The translations under genes and the position numbers were made by a program. Below, one piece after another: positions 1-7,967 of a DNA stretch of 53,871 nt. The notes below the pieces were generated by a model. That model had not been told where the DNA came from. It ran no database searches and saw nothing but the letters and a program-made list of their open reading frames with translations. The stretch is from assembly GCA_016871495.1 (NCBI GenBank), contig VHDF01000029.1:1-53871 (forward strand), read 5' to 3'. The stretch comes from Verrucomicrobiota bacterium (GTDB lineage Bacteria > Verrucomicrobiota > Verrucomicrobiia > Limisphaerales > VHDF01). Each line of letters opens with the position of its first letter. The stretch's first letter is position 1.

Positions 1-131
1 TCGGGGAGCTTCAGCGAGCGATAGACGCGCGAAGTGGCCAAGAGCCCCGCATGAGACGAAGCGGTCTCGTCGAGCGGCTTGGGATCGATGGCGAACGGCG
101 ACTTGGCTTGGACGGGCAAGCGAGCTGGCAT
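1..131 (-). CDS. Transposase N-terminus (partial, runs off the window)
   Basis: Read on the minus strand from an ATG at 131-129, the frame stays open for 43 codons to the window edge. The product begins MPARLPVQAKSPFAID and continues with a stretch containing LDETASSHAGLLATS and RVYRSLKLP. A short basic start followed by an acidic-x-x-x-HAGL-x6-RxxRSLxLP stretch is what I know from the N-termini of DDE transposases of the IS1380/IS4-like groups. The catalytic DDE residues lie outside the window, so the family call rests on this stretch alone. Directly upstream is an AT-rich leader with a near-palindrome (atacat-g-atgtat at about 142-154), unlike the GC-rich surroundings. The neighbouring exported gene stops about 90 bases away in a way that suggests this element inserted into it. 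Confidence 0.5.
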   Translation of the reverse strand, partial: MPARLPVQAKSPFAIDPKPLDETASSHAGLLATSRVYRSLKLP

Positions 132-220
132 GCGAAATAAATACATGATGTATATAACATTGCAAGAGAACAATTCACATCTGATGCGTCCTGAAGCGGT
201 TTTTTTGAATCGCTACCGAA

Positions 221-691
221 TTACCCGTGGATCAGGGCCCTCGTGGGTGGCGTGACAATAATGTAGGTCAGAGGAAGGCTGGCGGAATCCGTGCCGGCGA
301 GCGTGACCGTTTGGGGGGTGTCTTCAGACACGGTCAAAGAAGCGGCGTTAGCCGTCGGGCGCCCCGAGGCGGGAGAGCCGAACACCTCGTTGGAGGGATC
401 ACTCTCCAACCCGAAAAAGCTGTAGGCCACGACCACGAAGTAATAAGTTGTCCCCACCGTCAAATCGGGAACATTGTGAGTCATGACATTCCCCACATCC
501 AGGGTGGTGGTGCAACGGCCGGTCGAGAGCCCGTACTTCACCTTGTAGCCGGCCACGGAAGGCTCCGGATTCCGATCCCACGCCAGTTTCACCACCCCCA
601 AAGCACCCAAGGCTTCGGTGGAAATCCAGATCGAGAAGACGCAAACCAAGGAGAGCCAAGAAGATACTGCCAGGGAACGTTTCCTATACAT
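221..691 (-). pseudogene. Exported fibronectin type III protein, 3'-truncated, probably by an IS
   Basis: The 156-residue product starts with a signal peptide (basic MYRKR, hydrophobic core to about residue 30). A fibronectin type III domain follows at about residues 33-108, with the typical LAWDRNPEPSVAGYKVKYG and TTYYFVVVAY stretches. Next comes the beginning of a cadherin/Ig-like repeat (ANAASLTVSEDTPQTVTL, then PLTYIIVTPP). In proteins of this type that repeat continues with THGxLxG and several more domains. Here it breaks off right after VTPPT and reaches a stop at 221-223. Homology to the repeat is lost at about base 241, and beyond that lies the AT-rich leader of the transposase. I infer an insertion into a longer surface or adhesion gene. 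The start is clear; the break point is accurate to a few bases. Confidence 0.72.
225..245. mobile_element. Probable IS end / insertion junction
   Basis: The exported-protein reading frame changes at about 241 from a recognisable Ig-like repeat to unrelated sequence that stops at 221-223. From here to 131 lies the non-coding leader of the transposase. No second end or target duplication can be checked because the other end is outside the window. Confidence 0.35.
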
Positions 692-822
692 CGGAGGAAT
701 TCATAGCCAATTTTCCGAAGGGAAGAAAGCAGAAAACTCGCATCGTTCCCAGGGCACACTCCACCCCGGCCTTTTACCCCTCCAGCCCAGACACGGGTCA
801 ACGCGACTGCCCGCACCCAGCG

Positions 823-1518
823 CTAATCATCGTCCTCCACGTCCATGTCCTGAAGCCGGACACTCTGCACGCCTTCCTTCTGGTTCAGGGCTTTGACCAG
901 CGCACTCGCGGTCGAATCGAGCCTGAACACCACGCGATACCTCAGGTCCAAACTCAGACCTTGCTTGGCGCTCTCCACCGACAACATCCGGCACGAGGCA
1001 AGGTGGTCCGAAAGCATTCCTTTCTCCAGGACGGCGGGCTCCAACGAAGCGCTGACGCGCAAGCTCAGCAAACGCTCTTCCGCCCCCTCGCTCGCCTGAA
1101 CCTCGGCCGCGGACCTTCGCATCAAATAGGCCCCCGTCCCCACGACGAGAAGACCCAAACCCGCGACCCAATAATGGTTGGCGCCAGCCGCCATGCCCAC
1201 CACCACCGCAAAAATCACATAAGCCGTGTCTTGCGTGTCCCGCACGACGGTCCGAAACCTCACGATGGACAAGGCTCCGACCAGGCTGAAAGCCCGTGCC
1301 ACATTGTCCCCGATCACTTGCGTCACCATGGCGATCAAGGCGGAAAGAAGAACCAGGGTCGTCGGAAAAGAGGGGGCAACAACAATATCTCTCCGGGTCC
1401 AGCGGTAAATCAAGGAAACCACCCAGCCCAGAGCGAGGGCCGCCGTCAGTCGAATCGCGACCGCGACCGGATCCGTGGGAGGACCGGATTCCAGAACCGG
1501 CTTCAGCCAATCAGGCAT
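823..1518 (-). CDS. DUF4956 family integral membrane protein
   Basis: From the ATG at 1518 the product has 231 residues; a GTG at 1533 would add five. The N-terminal part has about four membrane segments (around residues 20-40, 50-70, 95-112 and 117-135). Between them is the family signature VGALSIVRFRTVVRDTQDTAY. The C-terminal 90 residues form a soluble domain that looks ACT- or ferredoxin-like and ends in an acidic tail. The function of DUF4956 proteins is unknown, but they are often encoded beside VTC-domain proteins, as here: the ATG overlaps the stop of the VTC gene by eight bases, which implies translational coupling. An inner-membrane partner for the VTC protein, perhaps in polyphosphate or cell-surface chemistry, is an inference from neighbourhood only. 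Confidence 0.85.
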   Translation of the reverse strand: MPDWLKPVLESGPPTDPVAVAIRLTAALALGWVVSLIYRWTRRDIVVAPSFPTTLVLLSALIAMVTQVIGDNVARAFSLVGALSIVRFRTVVRDTQDTAYVIFAVVVGMAAGANHYWVAGLGLLVVGTGAYLMRRSAAEVQASEGAEERLLSLRVSASLEPAVLEKGMLSDHLASCRMLSVESAKQGLSLDLRYRVVFRLDSTASALVKALNQKEGVQSVRLQDMDVEDDD

Positions 1519-2392
1519 GGTGGGGTGCCACACGTCCGCCGCCGTTTACCTGCAAATCGGGCGCGCATCCGAGCTTGAACAGTCCCAGGCGGTACTTGGA
1601 GACGGCGCCGGGTTGCAAGGTCAGGAACTGGGCAAGCTCCTTGAAGACGGCGGGCATTTTCCCGCGAAATTTGAGTTCAAGGATCATGTGATTCTCGAGC
1701 AGGAGCTCGCCGGTCCCGGGTTCCGCGAATCGAGGCTCCTCCATCCGCACCACATGAACCGCCTCGTCCAAAGTCAGGCGCAACGGACCCCATTCGTTGG
1801 AGCCGACCAGAGCAATGCGCTCATAACTGATCTGGCAGACCACTCTAAGTCCGCGAAGGTGAAGCCGTTTCTCATACCACGCGGCTGAACCCCCGCTCTG
1901 CTTGGCGCCCGTCAAATCGAGGCCCGGCAATTCATCGATCGCCAAGTCGGAACGGCGTTTCGACACCTTGTCACCCACCTTCAACTTCCGCTCCAAGAAG
2001 ACGCGTTTCGAGACCCCATATCTCCGAATGCGGAACTTCGCGCGTCCGAAGGATCCGTGCTTGCGATACACCGCGAAATCCGGAGTGTCCAAATACAGGC
2101 TGCTGATGGAATAACCGCCTCCTGCTTCCGGACGGCTGTAAGGATCGGTTTGAAATCGTGACTTGGCCCAGTCCAACACTCCGGCGGCCCTATCTCGCGT
2201 GATGAGAAATTTCACCTCATGCGCGCTTAAACTCGGATTCCCTGAGACCAAAGATGGCGAGACAGCAATATTCACTTCAGGAATCCGCCCGCTCATTCCA
2301 CTCTCCGAGAGCACTTCCCCCTGGAGCTGTTCCGCGCGCCATCCGCGAGGCGGCGGAACCGTCCATCGAAGGCTGGGCTGATTCGTGGCCAT
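1511..2392 (-). CDS. VTC domain-containing protein (polyphosphate polymerase-like)
   Basis: The 293-residue product belongs to the VTC family of triphosphate-tunnel enzymes, whose eukaryotic member Vtc4 polymerises ATP gamma-phosphate into polyphosphate. Visible signatures are EVKFLI near residue 59, SLYLDTPDFAVYRKH near 98, KFRIRRYG near 120, LERKLKVGDKVSKRR near 135 and the closing ILELKFRGKMP near 245. Together these give the tunnel's basic and acidic side chains. The last 20 residues are proline- and glycine-rich and not conserved. The N-terminal 50 residues show no domain, and an internal ATG at about residue 33 is an alternative start. It is the first gene of a two-gene operon with the DUF4956 gene. 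Bacterial VTC genes also cluster with CotH genes; a CotH protein is encoded near the far end of this window. Confidence 0.85.
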   Translation of the reverse strand: MATNQPSLRWTVPPPRGWRAEQLQGEVLSESGMSGRIPEVNIAVSPSLVSGNPSLSAHEVKFLITRDRAAGVLDWAKSRFQTDPYSRPEAGGGYSISSLYLDTPDFAVYRKHGSFGRAKFRIRRYGVSKRVFLERKLKVGDKVSKRRSDLAIDELPGLDLTGAKQSGGSAAWYEKRLHLRGLRVVCQISYERIALVGSNEWGPLRLTLDEAVHVVRMEEPRFAEPGTGELLLENHMILELKFRGKMPAVFKELAQFLTLQPGAVSKYRLGLFKLGCAPDLQVNGGGRVAPHHA

Positions 2393-2448
2393 TTCATGAA
2401 GGGGATGCCGCGAAAAGTCACGGAAAAGTTGCGTTCAGGCCGGAAGGG

Positions 2449-2809
2449 CGGTGCCTCCAGAGGTCGTCGGTGGCCGGGTTGTCGTGGTCACGCAGACAGC
2501 CCTGTCTGCTGTGGCGCAGGCTGCCCAGCCTGCGGGGCGACGAAGGAACTAGGCCGGTGCATCCCGATGTTGCCGGTGATGCAGGTAGGGCGCGTCCGTC
2601 CCGGCGCGCCGCCGGAGCATGATGTTTTGCATCCCGTGGGCGGCGGGCTGGGACAGGCCCGCCCTACCAACAACATCGGGATACACGGGAACTAGGCGCG
2701 TGGAGATCATGGAAGGACCTCGTTCTTCACCCGCCGGGCCGACGGGCAGTCGGCGATACGGCAGGCTGGGCAGCCTGCGCCACGCGACAGACCACTTCGG
2801 GAGGCACGG
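2449..2809 (+). mobile_element. 219-bp-type palindromic element, interrupted by a 134-bp element
   Basis: Without the nested insert and one copy of its target duplication it is 218 bases long. Its ends are inverted (cggtgcctcc at the left, ggaggcacgg at the right). Inside are strong hairpins such as cagacag-cc-ctgtctg and gcaggctg-cc-cagcctgc. Flanking 9-mers ccggaaggg and ccgaaatgg agree at 7 of 9 positions, compatible with an old target duplication. Further copies lie at 8197-8409 (inverted) and 38285-38503. Confidence 0.75.
2555..2688 (+). mobile_element. 134-bp MITE-like element with 9-bp target duplication
   Basis: The termini cggtgcatcccgatgttg and, reverse-complemented, ccgtgtatcccgatgttg match at 16 of 18 positions. 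The whole element is a long imperfect palindrome centred near gatgttttgcatccc. It is flanked by exact copies of gaactaggc at 2546-2554 and 2689-2697. Removing the insert and one duplicate restores the sequence of the interrupted 219-bp-type element. It encodes no protein. Confidence 0.85.
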
Positions 2810-2980
2810 CCGAAATGGGGTCAGCCCATGGCGAAAATCCAGTCACGACCCTTGGGGAAGTCTGGCCGGCCTTTTCCATTGCGACACTCTCGTGCCGGGG
2901 GCATGATCTCGGCATTCCCGGTGCCAAGACTGTGAGATTCGACTGAGACGGAGTCGAGGCTTCGGGAGACTGAACACTCA

Positions 2981-2986
2981 AGGAGG
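2981..2986 (+). promoter_or_regulatory. Strong Shine-Dalgarno site before comEC
   Basis: AGGAGG lies two bases before the ATG at 2989 and five before the GTG at 2992. The spacing favours GTG 2992 as the real start, shortening the protein by one residue. Confidence 0.5.
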
Positions 2987-2988
2987 GC

Positions 2989-5466
2989 ATGGTGCGGTAT
3001 CCGTTGCTGATGGTGGCGGCGCTTTTTGCCGCCGGAATTGCGTTGGGTGATGCGATCCCCGCGTGCGCCTATGGCTCAGGAGGGCTCAGCATCTGCTTGC
3101 TGGCTGGCTTTGCACTCGTGCGTGGAAAGGGTCGAACTTCATCACGGGAGGATGCGAACGCGACATGTTCTCAAGCCGCCGGAAATTTTGGACGGCCCGA
3201 CTTGGTTTCGTCAGGTTTCCTGGCCGCTGCGATTTTAACCTGCGGATTCACGTCGCAGCGGTTCGTCTTGGAAACTGTCCCTCCCGACGATGTTCGACAC
3301 GTTTCGCCCGCTGCCCCGGCGCTCGTCCGCCTTCGCGGCACGCTCCTGGAAAAACCCCATCTGCGCGCCTTCGAGAACGCCCGGCATGAAAGAAAGATTC
3401 GATCCCAATCCCGCCTTCGGGTCGTCGCCATCCTGCACGCCGGAACCGAATGGCGTCCTGCTTCCGGGATCGTCCTGGTCACCACGCCTTTCGAGCACGG
3501 CCCGGAATATCACACCGGAGCGCCGGTCGAAGTCTTCGGCCTCTTGGAGGTCCCGCCGGGCCCTCAGGCTCCTGGCCTCTTTGATTATCGGTCTTACCTT
3601 GCCCGAGGCGGAATTCATCGACGGCTCAAGACGCAAAGCCTGGAAGACTGGCGGCGGACACAGCGTTTTGATCCCGGGGAAGTGCCCTGGCCGGACCGTT
3701 TTGAGGACTGGGCGCGCCTTACTTTGGCGCGCGGCGTTCCGGTGGAGGACGACGGACTGCGCTTGAGTTGGGCCATGGCGCTGGGTTGGAAAACGGCGTT
3801 CACCGACGAAGTGAGCGATCCATTCATGAAAACCGGCACGATGCATTTGTTCGCCATTAGCGGACTGCATGTGGTGTTGATTTCCGGGATCTTCGTGCAA
3901 CTGCTGAAAGGGATGCGCGTTCCCCGGGCTTGGAGCGGGTGGGCCATCATTCCCCTGCTCTGGGCCTATACGGCGGCCACGGGCTGGCAGGCCTCCGCCT
4001 TGCGCGCCAGTGTGATGATGACCCTGGTGCTGGCATCCTGGAGCCTGCGCCGGCCCGTTGATTTGCTCAATTCGTTGGGCGCGGCGGCCCTGGCCATTCT
4101 GGCCTTCGATCCCCAACAACTTTTCCAGGCGGGCTTTCAGTTGTCGTTCCTGGTCGTCTTCAGTCTGGCCGTGCTGACTCCGAGGCTGGGCGGATGGCAC
4201 AGCAAGTTGCGATGGGTCGATCCGTGGGTTCCCGAACGTCTGATTCCTCCCTGGAGATTCAAGCTCGAGGCGGCGTTGCGTTGGGTGGATCAAGCCCTGG
4301 CGACCTCGCTGGCGGCCTGGCTGGGATCCGTGACCCTCACGGCCGAGTATTTCCATTTGATCGCGCCCTCGGGTTTGTTGGCCAATGTGATTGTGGTTCC
4401 TATCGGGAACCTGGCGTTGATGTGCCAGCTCGGATCACTCCTTTGCGGCCATGGACTGGCGGAGTTGGGCGAACTCTTCAACCTCAGCGGGTGGTTCTGG
4501 ATGCATGTCATGATCCGGATTTGCGAAACGATGGCGGATTGGCCTGGATCCCACGCCTACGTTCATGCGCCGGGGGCAGCGGCCTGTCTGCTGGCTTTGG
4601 CCGCCATGGCGGCACTCCTCCTCGAAAGTCCAAATCGATGGCGCCTGCTGGTTTGGAGTGGCCTTCCCGTGGCGGTGGCCATGAGCCTGTGGATGGAGCG
4701 CTGGCATCGAAGCCAGAGGGAGACGCGGTTGACCGTGCTGAACTTGCCCCTCTCTCGAAGCCTCTTTGTCGATCTGCGCGGAAGTCAGGACGACGTTGTG
4801 CTGGATACCGGAGCCGACGACGATACCAAGCGGGTGCTCACGCCCTTCCTCCACAGCCTGGGCAAGAACAGTTTGCCGCTGGTCATCATCACGCAGGGGG
4901 ATGTGGCCCATGCCGGAGGTTTGCAGCGCTTTCTCGACCATTTCGACCCGCCCGCCGGCATGGTGCCAGACCAACGTTTTCGTTCTCCAGCCCATCGTGC
5001 GGCCATGGCGGCCATGGAAGAACGCAAAATGCGGCTCGATCGAATTCAGCGGGGCGATCAATTTGGTGCTTGGGAAGTTCTGCACCCCGTTCCGCAAGAA
5101 AGGCCGAGGCAGGGTGATGACGCGGCAGCGGTGCTGCGTCTGGAAGCGGAGGGCGTTCGCGTCCTGTTCTGCGGCAGTCTCGGTGAATCGGCTCGCAAGA
5201 GTTTGTTGCATGCCCCCCATTCCATCCTGGCGGATGTCCTCTTATGCGCGATTCCAGCGCGGGACGATCCGCTCGACGAGGAGACTTTGCGCTCCATCAG
5301 TCCGCGCCATGTCCTGATCACAGAACGGGAAAACCAACTGCGTCGATCCGCGATCTTGAAGCAGCGCCTTAATCGATTGGGCATTCCCTGGCACAGCACT
5401 TTCGAATCCGGAACTCTGCAAGTGCGGCTTCAATCCGGGAGCTTCGAAGTCATTTCGAGCAAGTGA
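2989..5466 (+). CDS. comEC: ComEC/Rec2-type competence DNA channel
   Basis: The 825-residue product is the inner-membrane channel that takes up single-stranded DNA during natural transformation. The N-terminus has two membrane segments, then a soluble DUF4131/OB-like region (about 100-230). The Competence domain follows at about 250-560 with the hallmark AISGLHVVLISGIF near residue 288 and roughly eight further membrane segments. The C-terminal 240 residues resemble the metallo-beta-lactamase-like domain of ComEC (VVLDTGADDD near 603, ITQGDVAHAGGLQRF near 632). In that domain the usual THxDxDHxGG motif has become TQGDVAHAGG, so the first histidine is missing and nuclease activity is doubtful. 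Length and order match full-size ComEC. The gene stands alone, with repeats upstream and a convergent gene pair downstream. Whether the organism is transformable cannot be told from here. Confidence 0.93.
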   Translation: MVRYPLLMVAALFAAGIALGDAIPACAYGSGGLSICLLAGFALVRGKGRTSSREDANATCSQAAGNFGRPDLVSSGFLAAAILTCGFTSQRFVLETVPPDDVRHVSPAAPALVRLRGTLLEKPHLRAFENARHERKIRSQSRLRVVAILHAGTEWRPASGIVLVTTPFEHGPEYHTGAPVEVFGLLEVPPGPQAPGLFDYRSYLARGGIHRRLKTQSLEDWRRTQRFDPGEVPWPDRFEDWARLTLARGVPVEDDGLRLSWAMALGWKTAFTDEVSDPFMKTGTMHLFAISGLHVVLISGIFVQLLKGMRVPRAWSGWAIIPLLWAYTAATGWQASALRASVMMTLVLASWSLRRPVDLLNSLGAAALAILAFDPQQLFQAGFQLSFLVVFSLAVLTPRLGGWHSKLRWVDPWVPERLIPPWRFKLEAALRWVDQALATSLAAWLGSVTLTAEYFHLIAPSGLLANVIVVPIGNLALMCQLGSLLCGHGLAELGELFNLSGWFWMHVMIRICETMADWPGSHAYVHAPGAAACLLALAAMAALLLESPNRWRLLVWSGLPVAVAMSLWMERWHRSQRETRLTVLNLPLSRSLFVDLRGSQDDVVLDTGADDDTKRVLTPFLHSLGKNSLPLVIITQGDVAHAGGLQRFLDHFDPPAGMVPDQRFRSPAHRAAMAAMEERKMRLDRIQRGDQFGAWEVLHPVPQERPRQGDDAAAVLRLEAEGVRVLFCGSLGESARKSLLHAPHSILADVLLCAIPARDDPLDEETLRSISPRHVLITERENQLRRSAILKQRLNRLGIPWHSTFESGTLQVRLQSGSFEVISSK

Positions 5467-5503
5467 GAAGGGTTGGCGAACCGTGGGGAAACCGTCCTGG
5501 CGG

Positions 5504-5899
5504 TCAACTCGTCTTGTCGAGGGTCTCGCAGAATTCCTGGAACGCGCGCTCCTCGATGTCCGTGGCCACGCCCGCGACGATGTGCCCCGCGAGGCTGCGC
5601 GCGACCACGGCCTTGGCGGGGGGGAGCGACAAGCTACCCATCACATCACGGATAATCGCTGCAAACGTGTTGCCATTGTAAAAGCAGAATGGAGCGAGGC
5701 GATGGCAGCGGCGGCAAAGTTCGACGGCATCCTCCAATGGCATCGTGGTGGCGTGGCGACTTTCCCAAAGCTGCCTCGTCGCGGCGTGTCCATCGGAAGT
5801 CGGCTTGTGCAACGCATTTTTCGCGGCGCACAGGATCGCGTTCTGCGCGACGACAAACTCCCACGTGTAGTCAGCCAGCCATGTCCGCGCCCGGCTCAC
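5504..5899 (-). CDS. Conserved-looking hypothetical protein, 131 aa
   Basis: I do not recognise a named family. The product is a compact, probably alpha-helical soluble protein with no signal peptide. It contains LCRRCHRLAPFCFYNGNTFAAI near residues 62-83, which includes a CxxC-H arrangement that could hold metal or be redox-active. The start is a GTG at 5899, three bases after the stop of the gene upstream, so the two are probably co-translated. Codon use with GC-rich third positions and the close spacing argue for a real gene. It is convergent with comEC and 37 bases separate the two stops. Confidence 0.6.
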   Translation of the reverse strand: MSRARTWLADYTWEFVVAQNAILCAAKNALHKPTSDGHAATRQLWESRHATTMPLEDAVELCRRCHRLAPFCFYNGNTFAAIIRDVMGSLSLPPAKAVVARSLAGHIVAGVATDIEERAFQEFCETLDKTS

Positions 5900-5902
5900 G
5901 GC

Positions 5903-6094
5903 TTATCGGCGGCGGCGATTTGCCTTCACTTGGGCGGCCCGCACCTCGGCCACGCCCGCGCTCTTGAGAAACCCCTTGCCCGTTTTCGCATAAACCGGCT
6001 CGGCGGCGAAGCGATCCTGGATCTCCAGCCCGTCTTTCATCACGCGCTGGAAGACGGGATTCGCCAGCAGCTTCGGGTCAATCGCCGGTTTCAT
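5903..6094 (-). CDS. Small basic hypothetical protein, 63 aa
   Basis: The 63-residue product begins MKPAIDPKLLANPVFQRVMK and ends in a strongly basic tail (KANRRRR), which would suit nucleic-acid binding. No family is recognised. It is the first gene of a two-gene unit with the 131-residue protein that follows after three bases. The ATG at 6094 is the only reasonable start. A short gene followed tightly by a larger one has the shape of a toxin-antitoxin or regulatory pair, but nothing in either sequence proves that. Confidence 0.55.
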   Translation of the reverse strand: MKPAIDPKLLANPVFQRVMKDGLEIQDRFAAEPVYAKTGKGFLKSAGVAEVRAAQVKANRRRR

Positions 6095-6617
6095 GGCGGC
6101 ACTTTACGCCGCGCGGGCAGCCCGCGCAATGCCGTTGTGGGCGCGCCCGTCCGCCGCCTGGGAACTTTGAACAAAGGTGTTCCAGCTTTCACCCCGGGGT
6201 TGGAGCGCAGCGCCTGCCCCGGGTGGACGGTCACTCACGCAGGCGCCAAGACACGGGAGGCGGGGAATCCGGACTTTTAGTTTTTCCGCTGAGGTCAGTC
6301 GAATCCGAAGCCATCTTCTCACTCATGCTCATGCTCATGATCATGTTCATTCACTTCTGCTCGGCGAGCGATGAGCTGGGACATGGCCGGCAGGAGGAGA
6401 CCCTGCCGCACTGAACATCGGCGGGCGATCAAGAGTAAGAGCAAGATCACGATCAAGAAGACGGACGGACGATGATGACGCCATTCCACCGAACACAGCG
6501 AGGAATCGAAATTCATTCGCATACCCGGCCAGCCCCGCATTGCTCGCCATCGCCGAGTCCAGGTGTCTCCGTGGGAAGGCCGCGGATGATGAGGAACCCT
6601 TTCGCGGGTGCCGCCGT
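6095..6617. other. Gene-free stretch with low-complexity tracts
   Basis: No convincing gene is seen. A perfect 8-base stem with a one-base loop (gcgcgggc-a-gcccgcgc) lies at 6113-6129. Bases 6321-6355 are a catgct/catgat-like tandem, and 6420-6470 are a purine-rich gagtaagagcaagatcacg-like tract. Such tracts recur between genes of related bacteria, often near four-helix-bundle protein genes, but no such gene is present. Confidence 0.5.
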
Positions 6618-7967
6618 TTACCGGAACAGGCCCGGGTTGGGCGGGGCGCCGCCGCCCATTTTCCCCATCATTTTTTGGAACTTGTTCATCTTCCGCATCA
6701 ATTGCTGCATTTGATTGAAGCGATTGAGCATCGAGTTCAGTTCCGACACTTTCACGCCGCTGCCGTTGGCAATGCGCAGCCGGCGGCGGGCGTTCAAAAT
6801 TTGGGGATTGCGGCGCTCGACGGGGGTCATGGCGCAGATCATCGCCTCCATGCGGCGGAACTCGCGCTCGCTCTTCGAAAGGTCCGCCCCCTTGATCATT
6901 TCGGAGCCGCCGGGAAGCATGCCCACAATCTTCTCCAGGGATCCGAGCTTTTTCATCCCGCGCAACTGCTCGAGAAAGTCCTCGAGCGAAAACTGGCCCT
7001 TGCGCATTTTCTCCTCCATGCGCAGGGCATCCTCTTCGTCCACGGCCTGGGCGGCTCTTTCCACCAAACTCACCACGTCCCCCATGCCCAGGATGCGGGA
7101 GGCCATGCGCTCGGGATGAAAGGGCTCGAAATCCTCGGGTTTCTCGCCGACGCCGATGAACTTGATCGGCTTGCCCGTGACGGATTTCATGCTGAGCGCC
7201 GCCCCACCGCGCGCGTCGCCGTCGAGCTTGGTGAGGATCGCGCCCGTGACGTTCAACGCCTTGTCAAAATGAGTGGCGACATTCACAGCCTCCTGCCCCG
7301 TCGCGGCGTCAAGCACCAGCAGGATCTCCCGGGGCTGGACCAGGTCGCGCAGTCTCACGAGCTCCTGCACCAGCGGCTCGTCGATTTGAAAGCGGCCGGC
7401 GGTGTCGAAAATCACGATGTCGATCTGCTCGGCGCGGGCCCGGTCCATGGCCTCGCGCCCGATGCGCAGCACGTCCGTCTCACCCTTGAGCGTGAAAACC
7501 GGCACGCCCAACTGCCGCCCGAGCGTTTCCAATTGGTCCATGGCCGCGGGCCGGTAAACGTCCGCCGCGACGAGCAAGACTTTGCGTCCCTCCTTCGTGA
7601 GCAGGTTCGCGAGTTTGCCGCTGGAGGTGGTTTTGCCGGAGCCATGCAGGCCCACCATCATGAGGCAGGAGGGGGGATGGCTCAGGGCGAGTCCGGCGCC
7701 GCTGCTGCCGAGCAATTCGACCAACTCGTCATGAATGATTTTGATGATCTGCTGGCCGGGCTGGATGCTTTGGATGACCTGATGTCCGATCGCCTTCTCC
7801 TTGACCCGGTCGATAAAGTCGCGGGCGACCTTGAAATTCACATCGGCGTCCAGCAACGCCATGCGCACATCGCGCAACGATTCGCTCACGTTGGTCTCGG
7901 AAATCTTACCGAGCCCGCGCAGATTGCGAAAAACGTTCTGGAGCTTGCTGCTGAGGGAGCTGAACAT
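6618..7967 (-). CDS. ffh: Signal recognition particle protein Ffh (SRP54)
   Basis: This is the 449-residue GTPase of the signal recognition particle. It binds signal sequences emerging from ribosomes and, with FtsY and SRP RNA, delivers them to SecYEG. The N domain begins MFSSLSSKLQNVFRNLRG. The G domain shows G1 GLHGSGKTTSSGKLA near residue 105, ADVYRPAAMDQL near 132, DTAGR near 190 and TKLDGDARGG near 247. The methionine-rich M domain at about 310-449 includes the RNA-binding RRNPQILNARRRLRIANGSG and ends with MMGKMGGGAPPNPGLFR. The frame is open upstream to 8111, but the ATG at 7967 starts the conserved N domain and gives the usual family length, so the extension is rejected. No SRP RNA gene was seen beside it. 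Confidence 0.97.
   Translation of the reverse strand: MFSSLSSKLQNVFRNLRGLGKISETNVSESLRDVRMALLDADVNFKVARDFIDRVKEKAIGHQVIQSIQPGQQIIKIIHDELVELLGSSGAGLALSHPPSCLMMVGLHGSGKTTSSGKLANLLTKEGRKVLLVAADVYRPAAMDQLETLGRQLGVPVFTLKGETDVLRIGREAMDRARAEQIDIVIFDTAGRFQIDEPLVQELVRLRDLVQPREILLVLDAATGQEAVNVATHFDKALNVTGAILTKLDGDARGGAALSMKSVTGKPIKFIGVGEKPEDFEPFHPERMASRILGMGDVVSLVERAAQAVDEEDALRMEEKMRKGQFSLEDFLEQLRGMKKLGSLEKIVGMLPGGSEMIKGADLSKSEREFRRMEAMICAMTPVERRNPQILNARRRLRIANGSGVKVSELNSMLNRFNQMQQLMRKMNKFQKMMGKMGGGAPPNPGLFR

Larger units (their letters stand above)
2393..2988. other. Intergenic region filled by nested repeats
   Basis: I find no convincing gene here. Bases 2449-2809 are a composite of two small palindromic elements described separately. 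The last 180 bases hold the presumed promoter of comEC but no clear -35/-10 pair. Confidence 0.7.

Noticed and set aside
2619-2906. A plus-strand frame starting MMFCIPWAAGWDRPALP, repeated in similar form on the minus strand at 8213-8491
   Set aside because: The identical start arises because both lie in copies of the 134-bp palindromic element. Outside it the frames diverge at once, so this is repeat sequence and not a gene family.
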